Below, one piece after another: positions 23,156 through 33,159 of a DNA stretch of 64,000 bases. Each line of letters starts with the position of its first letter. The first letter of the stretch is position 1. The DNA comes from Zasmidium citrigriseum. Its lineage: Eukaryota; Ascomycota; Dothideomycetes; Mycosphaerellales; Mycosphaerellaceae. Location: the NCBI GenBank assembly GCA_002786025.1, contig NHNW01000022.1, forward strand, positions 496,001-560,000, given 5' to 3'. The position numbers and the translations under genes are program-made. Below the pieces are notes generated by a model. It was not told where the DNA came from. It searched no databases and worked only from the letters and a program-made list of their open reading frames with translations.

Positions 23156-23664
23156 CTGCTTCGAAGTAGTTACACCTTCCTCAACCTTGCCCGTCCAGGA
23201 TCTCCTTCGATCTTGCATCATCCCTTCCACCGGCTTGGCAGTTTCCATCGCTTGAGTTGACCACTCCTCGCAGTTTCCTTTGCAAAACAACACAGCATCA
23301 AGCCACATGGACAAAGATTACGACGCCAAAATGATTTGATATTTGCTACCCGATCCACGCGCTCTCGTATTCATCCAAAACCACATCAGGCAAGCTCACG
23401 AGCCATCGGATACCTTGAGCGACGTCAAATCTTGTTACATGCAAGGCTCGGTACAACTCCCGCGGAAGCCACATGGTCATCGCAAACAAAGTCGTACAAC
23501 TTCGGAAAGCCAAAGCGTTTCACTAGCGCGTTTGTCGTTGCACACTGCGGTTGAGATTGCGTCTGATGCAAGGGACCGCAGGAGAGAGGAACTATACGAG
23601 CACTGGATATATAGAGACTTGACGTCCCTTCGACTCTGCAGTTTGGACAATACATTCATACACG
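23156..23664. other. Intergenic, promoter of the small secreted protein
   Basis: No gene is seen. A TATA-like tatata at 23608-23613 lies about 52-57 bases before the next ATG. Confidence 0.45.
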
Positions 23665-24185
23665 ATGCTGTCACCGAAACGCCTCCTGGCAGTTGCTCCA
23701 ACTCTTCTCAACCTCGCCGCTGCACTACCGTGGCCTGGAGCAAGCAAACACCCTGAACCTCGCGCGGAGGTCAACATCCTTGCCCCGACTCTGGTAGGAA
23801 TCTTCATGTGTGTTGATGCAGACTGGAAAGGACACTGCGAACATCTTCTGAACGGACCTGGTCTTTGCAGTAAGTCTCTACAATCACTTCTGGATGGGAA
23901 CAAGTTCGAACCCCTCATAGTCAACCTCCCCGACTCCCTCGCCGGCATCGTCAGCGCCGTAGGACCAGACAACACTACAGAGACGTTTGCATCAGGCTGC
24001 ACTCTTTTCAAGTGAGTGTGACGAAGCTGCCGTGAGATGCCATCAATGCTGATATACCTGACAGAGAGTCCGGCTGCAAGGGGCAGTACATGGGACCTAT
24101 TACGTTCCCGGGCGAGCCCAATTTGGCGGCTGGGCCAGCTGGTGGAATATTTAACGACTCTTTCCGTAGCTACATTTGCTATTAG
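23665..24185 (+). CDS. Small secreted cysteine-containing protein (effector-like)
   Basis: Two exons fit: 23665-24011 and 24065-24185 (155 residues). The N-terminus (MLSPKRLLAVAPTLLNLAAA, then LPWPG) is a good signal peptide. The mature part has six cysteines (in FMCVDAD, KGHCEHL, GLCSKSL, ASGCTLF, ESGCKGQ and the C-terminal YICY), enough for three disulphides, plus a glycosylation site (DNTTETF). Spacing resembles small secreted fungal proteins with a crystallin-like or effector-like fold, but I recognise no named family. A role outside the cell, perhaps at a host or competitor surface, is inference. A TATA-like box precedes it at a good distance. Confidence 0.75.
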
Positions 24186-24529
24186 AAGGGGTCTGAGGAG
24201 GGGTTGGAAGAGTGTGAGGATGAGAACGTTTGGCCGCAGTTGAAGCGTTTGGCTGACAGATGGTTTAGGTAGAGCGAAGCGGAAGTGAGATCACGGGAGA
24301 GATCACATCGAAATAGCTTCAGGATTGACTCTGCATCTTCCGTACCTAATTGAATCATCTTCAAACATAGCCGCAAGATATCCACTAAACTTCCAAGGCC
24401 CCCGTCGTCACTGATATCATTCACAAGGGGTGCGCTCGCCGCAACCCTATCACGTTCTTGGTTTGTCCTCTTACTATATCATAGACTCTAAAGGTTGTAA
24501 CGTAATATTGATTGCCCACAGTCTGACGT
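24186..24529. other. Intergenic between convergent genes
   Basis: This is 3' flanking DNA with no gene or repeat recognised. Confidence 0.4.
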
Positions 24530-25906
24530 CTATAATATAGGGGCGAACTGACCCCATTCTACTGTCTGATATGCACTTGCTGGCAAGCTCCTCAACCCTA
24601 TGAGATCTTCAATCAAAATATATGCCCTCGAAATACAATATATAATGCACAAGGTGGTTGTCAGAAGCCAGAGCCGGAGTGGTATCGCAAGTGCTGGATC
24701 TTGGGACGGGGAAAGGTTGCGTAACCACCAGAAACGTCTGCTCGAGTGCTCTAAGGCAGTCTTTCCATCGACGTCAAGAGTTTGATGTTGGAGCGAATTT
24801 GGCTTACGTTTCCAAATCTTGTTCCACATTCTTTTGATCATGTCCATGTTATGCCAAGTCCATGACAAGACGCACCCAAGGAAACCGTATGCCGCACACG
24901 CAATGCTAGCCACGCGCCACAAGGTGCGTTCAATACCTGTTGGGAAGGAGTTGTTCCAAGCTGAGATGAAGATGCAGCTGTACCAGACAATCAAATGTCC
25001 GTACAAAAGCTCCCATTTGAGATCTGTTTCTGGGAAGTCGATGTATGCGAAACGGTTGGCCTCGGTAGGCTTGGTCTCTTGTTCCAGCCAGGGTATCAAG
25101 TTCTTGAGAATCTGACAGTAGTTCGCCCAGAACTGACTCATAAACCATTCGTGGCGATTAAGGAAACTCAGAGGCGTGCGTCCTAGATGGGGCGTAGGAC
25201 TATGTAGCTCTCGGAGTATTGTCGACAGGTCCTTCTCCACTGAAACCACTATCGGCCGTGAAATATTCATTGGCTTTCGCCACCAGCAGACCGAACATGC
25301 AGTCATCAAGAAGACGAAGGCGAGAGTCGTCAGCTCGAGTGTTGTTAGATGGAGTCCTTGAGCAACCCGGCCCAAGGACGACGTAGTGAACCAAAGGGTC
25401 TGGACACAGGCAATAGCGCGTGTAAAGCTGTCGGCCTTATTGCGGTCGTCGATCTCTTCCTCGGTGAGCTCTGGCAAGCTTATAGTCTTGTGTCCTATAA
25501 GACGCAATAGCTGCTCACAGTCCACAGGAAACGAAGGAAGGCCAGCTCTAGTGCGATCCGTGAACTGCAAGTGCAAACCACCCATGTTGACAAAGAAGCA
25601 ATGTCGCATATTCCAAGACGTAAATCCTGCTCTGTGAAAGTCTTTCTTGGCCTTCCAGGCTGCGTTCGCCTGCCCAAGGGCCACCATGAAGGTGAAGTCA
25701 GGTCCAAGAATAGCGAGTAAGAAGAGGGAGATTTTCATTCTCCAGATCGTCCAGCGCCCGCGATTGGTTCCAGGCGTGTTCGGACAGACACTCGACCAGC
25801 AAAGAAGAATAATCGTGCCGCCACATGTCTTGAGAATATCGAAAGTTCCGCGTCCGCTTGGTTGAGTTTGCCAACCCAGATTCATTGTCGCATTCGTATT
25901 CGCCAT
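24530..25906 (-). CDS. Fungal multi-pass membrane protein of unknown function
   Basis: A single exon of about 458 residues from the ATG at 25906 (MANTNATMNLG); an in-frame ATG at 25954 is possible. The sequence has an early hydrophobic segment (TIILLCWSSVCPNTPG), another at MKISLFLLAILGPDFTFMVA, and VQTLWFTTSSLGRVAQGLHL followed by a hydrophobic LTTLAFVFLMTACSVCWW. C-terminal segments are LWLLTTTLCIIYCISRAYIL and ISACNN-like loops. RAYILIEDLIGLRSLPASAY and VWSSVCPNTPGT-like blocks recur in a family of uncharacterised fungal integral membrane proteins that I know only as hypothetical. Function and location are unknown. Confidence 0.75.
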   Translation of the reverse strand: MANTNATMNLGWQTQPSGRGTFDILKTCGGTIILLCWSSVCPNTPGTNRGRWTIWRMKISLFLLAILGPDFTFMVALGQANAAWKAKKDFHRAGFTSWNMRHCFFVNMGGLHLQFTDRTRAGLPSFPVDCEQLLRLIGHKTISLPELTEEEIDDRNKADSFTRAIACVQTLWFTTSSLGRVAQGLHLTTLELTTLAFVFLMTACSVCWWRKPMNISRPIVVSVEKDLSTILRELHSPTPHLGRTPLSFLNRHEWFMSQFWANYCQILKNLIPWLEQETKPTEANRFAYIDFPETDLKWELLYGHLIVWYSCIFISAWNNSFPTGIERTLWRVASIACAAYGFLGCVLSWTWHNMDMIKRMWNKIWKRKPNSLQHQTLDVDGKTALEHSSRRFWWLRNLSPSQDPALAIPLRLWLLTTTLCIIYCISRAYILIEDLIGLRSLPASAYQTVEWGQFAPIL

Positions 25907-26183
25907 TCGAGAATAACAGCCAGAGCCTATTGAGGCGTGCCCTGGAAACCCCACCCTTGCTGCCTATATATTATAGTCAGTCCGAGATTTGGCGCCCTAC
26001 GCTGCTTCAGCCTCACTCACGACAGGTACCAGCCAATCGTTCTCGCCACCAACGCCATGAGACGCCGCCCGCGCATAACGATACGTATATGCTATCCTAT
26101 GAGAGCAAACCTCAGCCCGTGAAGTGTGCCTTGTCTGCCTCGTTTGGCAGGATGAGCAATTTCGTTGGCCAGTCCACAAGATA

Positions 26184-26207
26184 CAGTACTAGCTCAAAAG
26201 TTTGCGC
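26184..26207. repeat. Left terminal inverted repeat of the mariner element
   Basis: The 24 bases beginning CAGTACTAGCTC pair with 27504-27527 at 20 of 24 positions. A TA precedes it. Confidence 0.85.
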
Positions 26208-26753
26208 GGTGACGCGCACCGCGCTTCCTTCGCGTTTTAACCCTCTTCCTTTTAACACTGTACAATGCCACAACCACGTCTTCCTTTGACACCTATACAC
26301 CCTAATCGTGTTTCTAAATGCCAATTGCCTCTAACGACACGCGCACAAGTATATGCGAGCCGTAAGAGTGGCGCAACATAGTTAGAAATCTCGCAAGCTC
26401 TTAAAATCCCCGAATCCACTACGCGCACTACCTATAAGAGAGCACGACAACACGACACCTTCGAAACGTAGCTACGCAGCGGCTAGCTATATAAGTTTAA
26501 TAACAGATCTCGATAGTATATCGTTCGAATCGTAAGATTGTAACTACTCCTTATATACTAGTAGCTCCGAGAAGCGACTAGGCTCGTAATCTCGACCTCT
26601 ACCCCTAAACGTATTCTAAAAGAGGTGGGTATTACAAACTAGGTAGCTAAGAAGCGGCTATTATTAACGGAAGAGTATACCCGTAGAAGGCTAGAGTTTA
26701 TAAGGAATTATATACACCTTATACCTAAGAGATAGATATATTATATCTTCTTA

Positions 26754-27249
26754 GATAAGTACTCTTTAGAGCGTAGAAGTAGAAAGTAAAGGGTATAGTA
26801 TTTTCGTACTCTAGAGTAGAAGTAGTATAAGGAAATAATTAACTCTTATAAGAAGGGTAAAGACGTATCTATTATAGTTTAGGCCGCTATCTACGAGTAC
26901 GAAGAAAGGTTAGAATTAGTAGTTATAGAAAGGGACCCTAAGTTATAAAGGAATAGATACTCTACGGCCTCCTACGAGTAGATACTTAACGCTAGACTCG
27001 TACCTTTCTACGTACCTAGCTAGGTATTTATATAGGATAATACCCCTATATATACGGCTATTAAAATTAGAGAGTAGTTTAAGATATACGGTATAGAAGT
27101 CTTTATAGGCTAGCTACCTTATAGCCTAGATCTTAACCCTATTAAGCACCTATAGCTACACCTTAAGAGGCTTATATACGAGGTTTACTCTTATTTAGAT
27201 AATATTAAGGGTACCTAAGAGGTTAAAGAAGTACTAGAGTAGGCATTGC
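26754..27249 (+). pseudogene. Dead Tc1/mariner transposase (DDE domain relic)
   Basis: In one frame the catalytic Asp codons survive at 26754 and 27036 (94 codons apart). The third acidic residue, 36 codons later at 27144, is now AAG (Lys) where Glu/Asp is expected in the family motif SPDLNPIE. Expected Trp and Gln codons appear as TAG. These changes fit TpG-to-TpA and CpA-to-TpA mutation. No frameshift is needed over this stretch. Confidence 0.85.
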
Positions 27250-27503
27250 CTAGGGTATAGTAATTAATACCCTCTTAGATAATAAGACACTACCTTAAGA
27301 GCATGGAAGATAGGTACTAAGTAGTTATTAACGTAGAAGGCTAGTATACGAGGTTCTAAGAAGCTAGCAATTAGGCAATATTAAGCCAAGTACCTAACCA
27401 TTGTAATTACTAAGTTTTAGAAACAGCTAAGGTCCCAACCTTTCCTAATCTTCTTATATATCTATAGTGCAATAGGTGGGAGATGCGGGGAATGACGTAT
27501 ACA

Positions 27504-27527
27504 GCGCAAACTTATGAGCTGAGACTG
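27504..27527. repeat. Right terminal inverted repeat of the mariner element
   Basis: The 24 bases ending in GAGACTG are the inverted counterpart of 26184-26207. The flanking TA (27528-27529) completes the target duplication. Confidence 0.85.
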
Positions 27528-27651
27528 TAGCTACGAGGCGTGCGATTGCGGCGCAAATCATGCACACCAAAAATAAAATCGATCGCTACCTCCAAAGTTC
27601 AGAAAATCCCTCATCGCCATTGCAAATTTGCACAAAGGAGACTCGAGGCTT

Positions 27652-28475
27652 TCAAAGAGTAAATGCTTTGGGCGTTGAAAGAACGATCGGAGCGACATAA
27701 TACTCAAACGAAGTACCGTCTGCATGAGCCTTCGGAGAAGTCGACCAGCAGTCGACAGCGAATGCACACCAAGTCCTGACCCTGTCTCTCAGCTTTGTCG
27801 TGGGCGATGTGCGCAACTCGATGAGAACGACGTACCTGGCGCTAGAATGTTCTGTTATCGGGACCTTGCATTCATCTGCATATTTGTGGATTGCCAGGAA
27901 TACATGACATGCAGCATGTAATATGGACGGGACCTGGTCTGTCGTATGCACTGGTGGTACGAACACTATCCATGACTGGATGTCGACTGCCATTGGATCT
28001 GGACCGTTGGTTGTTCCTCTGGCCATTGGCATCGCCTATGAGTATGTCTGGAAAAGATCAGATTGAGCCGCCGGCGCTTATACCATGATCGGCCTTTCAC
28101 ATGCCTACTCACAGACAGGACAGTGACTTTGAAGTGGACTTGCTCAGTCTCAGGATGGGCTCGCATGCATCTCCGTATTCCGCAGTCTACTGCACAACAT
28201 TCACTTGGCAATTTGAGTTCAACGCTAAACAAGGATGCCTTGTCAATTGTGCCAAGACTGCATCTGAAGGCCTTCCATGCAGCTGCCGCTTTCGCAAGAC
28301 TTGTTGTTTTGCCTCGATGCATGGTTTTCTGTCGAGCTGATGGCCAATAAGTAGGCCCCACATCTTCTGTTGCAATCCGAACTGACGCACAGCCGAAAGA
28401 TGTAAAATCTCCAGCAACAGTCCCGAGCTCGTTCAAGCAGACGTTCCTTTCTTTTGAGTCGGAGTCCAAGTTCAT
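27652..28475 (-). CDS. Possible unrecognised gene beside the transposon
   Basis: Two long open frames join across a plausible intron (28036-28112, GTGAGT donor) to give exons 28113-28475 and 27652-28035, 248 residues in phase. The predicted protein is not low-complexity and has several cysteines, but I recognise no domain and no signal peptide. The frame may extend upstream: a segment reading SGGQDGSWEGLY precedes the ATG after a plausible acceptor, and more open sequence reaches 28869, but introns there would be too short or ambiguous. It could be a real gene, a decayed one or chance. It lies 124 bases from the mariner right end. Confidence 0.3.
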
Positions 28476-28869
28476 GTACAGACCTTCCCAGGACCCATCC
28501 TGTCCCCCGGAAAAGAGCGGTCTTGCTCTGGATGGTACCTTCCAAAGCTAGCTAGAGCTCTCGCCAAACCACCTTCTTGGCATGCAAGCCACCGACGATC
28601 AAACAACCACTCTTTGCACCCGCGCAAACGCCCATCCCGTGGACAAGCATCTGACAGGCACAACGGCCACAATCCTGGCCTGCCAGCCCCTGCACCTTGA
28701 TGGATATGCCTTGGAAATTTATATATTGATGCCTCGCTGTCGCTGTCACCGAAACGAACGACCTTCTGCAAAACGCCCTCACCTCCGTCTTGGCCAGATA
28801 AGGACGCGCCCACTCAGCCGTCGATATTGCGCCCAGCGTGGCTAATGCCCTCTGTCCTCGTGTCCACAC

Positions 28870-29487
28870 TGTCTCGCGCGCTACGAAGGCTGCGGTTCTT
28901 TGTTGGATGCAACCTCTCTGGAATACTACTCTACCTGTCTCTTATCAGCGGGCGACTTTCTGCATCCGGGCAAACGACAAGTATGGAGACGACCCAAGGC
29001 ATTTAGCGAGCGAAACCTCGCCAGCTTGCGCAAGATGGAAGATCCACCCCGGCGAGCACCGACGTCGAATCAAAGTTGGCAATTGCGGCATTGTTGCTGC
29101 AGGACACTTTTTGCCAAGAGCACTTGTTCATAGAGCTGCTTTACGACCTGCCTGGATAAGGCTATGAGGGACGCAACGGTTCATCACAAGCTCCAAGCCC
29201 GTAGCTTGGCACGTGTGGGCTGCGGTTGGTTGGACCAATCGAGGAGATCGACCGAACAGGTGATGGGTCGTGAACGAGCAATCGCTTTGTTTGACGAACA
29301 GATGAGCGGATGTCTGAGAGATTGTCCGGCTTGCATATGGAGTTCGGCTCTGAAGGCTGGAGGAGGTAGGTCGTCGAAGGGTGGCTATATAAGGTGGGTG
29401 GAAGTCTTCCATTTTGTTGATCATCAGAACAGCCTTCGCCTCTTCACTCCTCTCTTCAAAGAATTCTCCGATCGAACACTCGACAAC
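28870..29487. other. Intergenic, promoter of metalloprotease
   Basis: No gene is seen. A TATA-like box (tatataag, 29386-29393) precedes the protease. Confidence 0.4.
29386..29393 (+). promoter_or_regulatory. TATA-like box of metalloprotease gene
   Basis: tatataag lies about 95-100 bases before the ATG at 29488, followed by a CT-rich leader with several CTCT tracts. This is inferred from sequence and position. Confidence 0.45.
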
Positions 29488-30367
29488 ATGAAGTACTCAA
29501 TTGCCATTGCTGCTGCGGCGGCTTCCCTCACCTCTGCGGAATACACACGATGCGGTACCGCCAATCCGTCCGAGCAACACATCTCCATGCTCAACGCTGC
29601 TGCTGAGGAGCGTGTTGCCAATGGCACTTTCAGCATCCAAGCTGTCCGTAACATCGACACCTACGTCCACGTCGTGACGACCTCTGCCAAGGCTGGAAGA
29701 TACCCGCAGTCCATGGTCGACGAGCAGGTAAACAATGCCCCTCGCCACCCCAAGAACCACCAACTGACCTTTCAAGATGTCCGTCATGAATGAGAACTAC
29801 GCCCCTCTCAACGTCCAATTCAACCTCCTGGACACAACTTTCACAACCAACAACCAATGGGCCGCAGCCGACTACGGCACCCAGACCGAATACGACATGA
29901 AAGAAGCCCTGCACCAAGGCGGCTACGACACCCTGAACCTCTACTTCCTCAGCGACCTCGGCGGCGGTCTCTTGGGAGTCTGCTACTTCCCCGTCTCCAA
30001 CCCCTCGAGCGAGGACCTCATCCTCGACGGCTGCATCAACCTGGCTGATTCCATGCCCGGCGGTAGCGCGACCAACTACGATCTGGGCTACACGGCCGTG
30101 CATGAGACCGGACATTGGTTCGGTCTTTACCATGTTTTCCAGGGCTCTTCGTGCTCGGGCTCTGGTGACTATGTCTCGGATACGCCTATCCAGCGTATTG
30201 CTACGAGTGGTTGCCCGTCCAGCCAGGACTCGTGCCCGAACCAGAGTGGTGTGGACAGTATTCATAACTTTATGGACTACAGCTACGATGAGTGCCTTTA
30301 TGAGTTCACCGATGGCCAGGTCAGCCGGGCTACGAGCTTGTATGATCAGCTCCGTGCTGGCCGATAA
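29488..30367 (+). CDS. Secreted M43-family zinc metalloprotease (MEP1-like)
   Basis: Two exons fit: 29488-29727 and 29777-30367 (276 residues). A signal peptide (MKYSIAIAAAAASLTSA) is followed by a short pro-region. The zinc site HETGHWFGLYH (about residues 189-199) supplies three His ligands and the catalytic Glu. NFMDYSYDECLYEFT gives the Met-turn of the metzincin fold. The family is the pappalysin/cytophagalysin type known from fungal MEP1 proteases, which degrade extracellular protein. Cysteines in the catalytic domain probably form disulphides. A good TATA box precedes it. Its 3' end converges with the large glycoside hydrolase gene. Confidence 0.93.
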
Positions 30368-30613
30368 ATGATGCAACGTGGTGTGTTGACGGTGTTGAGG
30401 CGAGGTGAAGTTGGGCGAGCATAGCATAGCATGTGGAGTTGGCCCTGGAGGGCGGGTTTTGGCTAGCTAGAGAAAAAGGAATAGAAACGGAAATCATGGA
30501 AAATCAATGACCTCTCAGATCCCCTCGCACGCCTGACGTCTAACGTCCGACGAGCAAGGGGACTTCTTAGACGTTGACAACTTTCTTGGGCATACATCTG
30601 TACGTTCGACTAC

Positions 30614-33159
30614 TTACACTTGTGATGGCGGCACATCAACCAACAAACTCCAATAATGATCCGGCGTATCCGTGTCTGCAAACTGCACAACCCTCGCCCC
30701 ATCCTCCATACTCTCCCCATCAACCCCCGCCACCAGCCCGCTCTTCTTATTCCTGATAAAAAAGTACCCCTCCCCACGATCCTCAACCCTCCAAAACAAA
30801 TCCTCCCTCGCCTCCTCCATCTCAAAAATCCCCAACTGCGTGCTATTCACCGCGCTCCCGTCCACAACACCCAGATATTTCTTCGTCTCGAGGTGCTGGA
30901 TATACGACCAGGCCCCTGGGGCGGGGAGGAATTCCCAGCGTGTGGAGTTGGAAGCGGGTTCTTGGACTACGTTTGGGGAGGTTGAAGTTGCGGACATTGA
31001 TTTGGCGCTGTTTTTGTTGGTGATGCGGAAGATCGGTACTGTCCAGATTTGGAACTCGGAGAGGCCCCAGCCGATTCCTTTGCCCGGGTTCGGGGCGATG
31101 AGGCGGATTTGTTGGGTTGTGAGGAGGGGGAATGTTATTGTAATTTGGGCGTTCGGGCTGAGGTTTCCACTGCGGGATTTTTTGGGGATGGACGTCCAGC
31201 TGCTGCTGTTGGGAGGGAGGTATTGCAGGTCGTAGTGTGCTGGGAGACGGACGTTGGTGTTGTTGGCGTAGAAGTAGAGGTGGACGTTCGTCAAGGCTTG
31301 AGGACGACGGAGGTCGATGCTAAACCAGTCGTTCTTGTTGGGGCTTCCGGCGGTTGTCCAAGAGGTGTTTTCGGGGATTCCGACACGCCAGACATTCCCG
31401 TCGATGGCTTTCCAGATGCTTTGTTCGGCGTTGGGGGATTGAAAAGAGGCGTTGGGTTGAGGACCCATTGAGAATTGGAGTGGGTTGGCGGCGATGTTGA
31501 TTTGGTTGTTGATTGTGGGTTTAATGGAAGAGCCGACTTGGACTGTGAGAGGGCCGAGGTCGCTTCTGTTTCCTGCTGCTTTGCCGTCGACGAAGACGTG
31601 GAGACCCTTGCCTTGTTTGTAATGCGAGCCATCGCTGTCCCAGATGACGGTGATGAGGTGTCCGTGGTAAGCGGTATTCTCCAGGCCCCAGTGATCCCAA
31701 GACTTAGGCGTCAGTGGGTTTACGACAAGAGTATCGTTGTTTCGACCACGCAACCCGATCAAACCAGCAATAATGTTGTCCACGAAGGTTGAATGATTGT
31801 AGTCTTCACTATGATCGTACGAATCATAGATCCAGCTGGAAATATTATGCCAATGGGCTTCCGCAACATACGGCTTGTTGTTCCTGAACTGTGTCGCTGC
31901 GTATCGAAGCAGTAACTTGTAGTAGTCGGCTGCAGTGATATGCGATTGTGCCGGATAGTCGTTGAGCAGATTCTCCACAGCAGTCAATGTCTGAGCAGTC
32001 GCAAACGGCCAAGAAGGCCCATCCCAGCGACAGCAGCCCTGAGTAGCATCATGGAAGAACCAAGACGATCTCTGTTCCGTCGAAGTAGGTCCATATGCAG
32101 AGCTGAAGCCTTGGGGATCGAGCAGCTGCTCGAAGCCCACGCTGTACTTGTTCGGCAGTGCCATGTTGAATTGCCAAGGAAGGTAGCCCATGATCTCTCT
32201 CATCGTGACGAGCTTGAGATTGGGATTGTTGTCTCGCGGGAGATGCTTGAAGAATTGGGCCTTGCTATCCCAGCAATGCTTGATCAAGTTGGACTGCAAG
32301 TCGCTGGCTCGTTTGCTGTATTCATTTGCCAAGGTCGAGTTCCCGGCCAGCGTCGCAATGGCAGCAATAGCCTGAGCATCGCCATATTGGTATGAGTTCA
32401 GCGTCGGTCGATATCCATAGCCGCCGTGGTATGCCGCCTGATCGTCACCGTTGCTGGTCTCATAACTCGCAGCCGTGTACTCAGTGGCATCCCAAACCGG
32501 AGCCTGCCAGTAAAGACCCAGTGTCTCATTGAAATGGTTGTCATATTGCCGATACTCCTTGACCAGATTATCCAAATGGCCAATAGCAAAGTCCCGATCA
32601 CCAGTAGCAAGATACTGTCGCCAAACAGCACTAGCCGCCCAAAACGAGTACTCAGTCGCCCACGTACTCGTGTCAGCATTAACATTGTCCGTTTCTGGCT
32701 TGCTAGCCTGGCCAGGTGCTCCCAGCCACTTTTGATTCTCATGTCAGCATGGATCTCTCAACGAAGCAATAGCGCTCCACTCACAAAATTCACCAAATCC
32801 TTCCCAGGCTTTTGATCTCTCAACCACCTTCCTTCATTGATGTGATGGCCCGCCGCAGCCACAATCCCTCCATACGGCGCCGCATAGCTGACCCCAGCCG
32901 CCAACAAAAACTCGGTCGAAAGGTATCCGAATTGAGGGCCTGTGTAGAAGAAGTGCTCGCGATATGTCTGCCATCGATAATAGTAGACTTGCTGGATCTG
33001 CGAGTTTGGTATGTCGAGAATTGGCACGTTCTGCTCGAACCATGCGGGATCTTCGACTCCTGAGAGGAGCTGGCCGTGATTCAGGAAATTTGTTCCTGTT
33101 CCTGAAGCTGTGCGGAACGTGGCTGCTGACAAGGCGAGCGCCAATGCGAAGGGACGCAT
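30614..33159 (-). CDS. Large secreted six-hairpin glycoside hydrolase (MGH1/GH63-like) with discoidin-type domain
   Basis: Two exons fit: 32785-33159 and 30614-32728 (829 residues). A signal peptide (MRPFALALALSAATFRTASG) is present. The first about 480 residues look like an alpha/alpha six-hairpin catalytic fold: WLGAPGQASKPETDN, the acid motif YWQAPVWDATEYTAASYE, and GCCRWDGPSWPFATAQTL. Next is a beta-sandwich region resembling F5/8 type C (discoidin) domains (residues about 530-680: NDWFSIDLRRPQALTNVHLYFYAN ending GLSEFQIWT). The last about 130 residues (TRWEFLPAPGAWSYIQHLETK, KYLGVVDG, YFFIRNKKSGLVAGVDG) resemble a carbohydrate-binding beta-trefoil. Family-level substrate is unclear; a plant or microbial glycan is likely. 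Secretion is inferred from the signal peptide. Confidence 0.8.

Larger units (their letters stand above)
26184..27527 (+). mobile_element. Tc1/mariner DNA transposon, RIP-degraded, TIRs and TA duplication present
   Basis: The element is 1344 bases long, flanked by TA on both sides (26182-26183 and 27528-27529). Its ends are inverted repeats of 24 bases (26184-26207 and 27504-27527) matching at 20 positions. The interior is very AT-rich. Read on the plus strand, a transposase is recognisable despite many stops: an HTH part (ISQALKIPESTTRTTYKRA near 26380-26450), a SVxxxxAAIYxxEERxELVV block, a DNTPIYTAIKI block at 27036 and YSLDLNPIKHL near 27120. The stops are nearly all TAG or TAA where Trp or Gln is expected, as C-to-T/G-to-A mutation would give. 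It cannot encode a working transposase. Confidence 0.9.

Noticed and set aside
26200..26230. GC-rich palindrome (gcgcggtgacgcgcaccgcgc) as a possible regulatory site
   Set aside because: It lies inside the left end of the mariner element and is better explained as part of its subterminal sequence.
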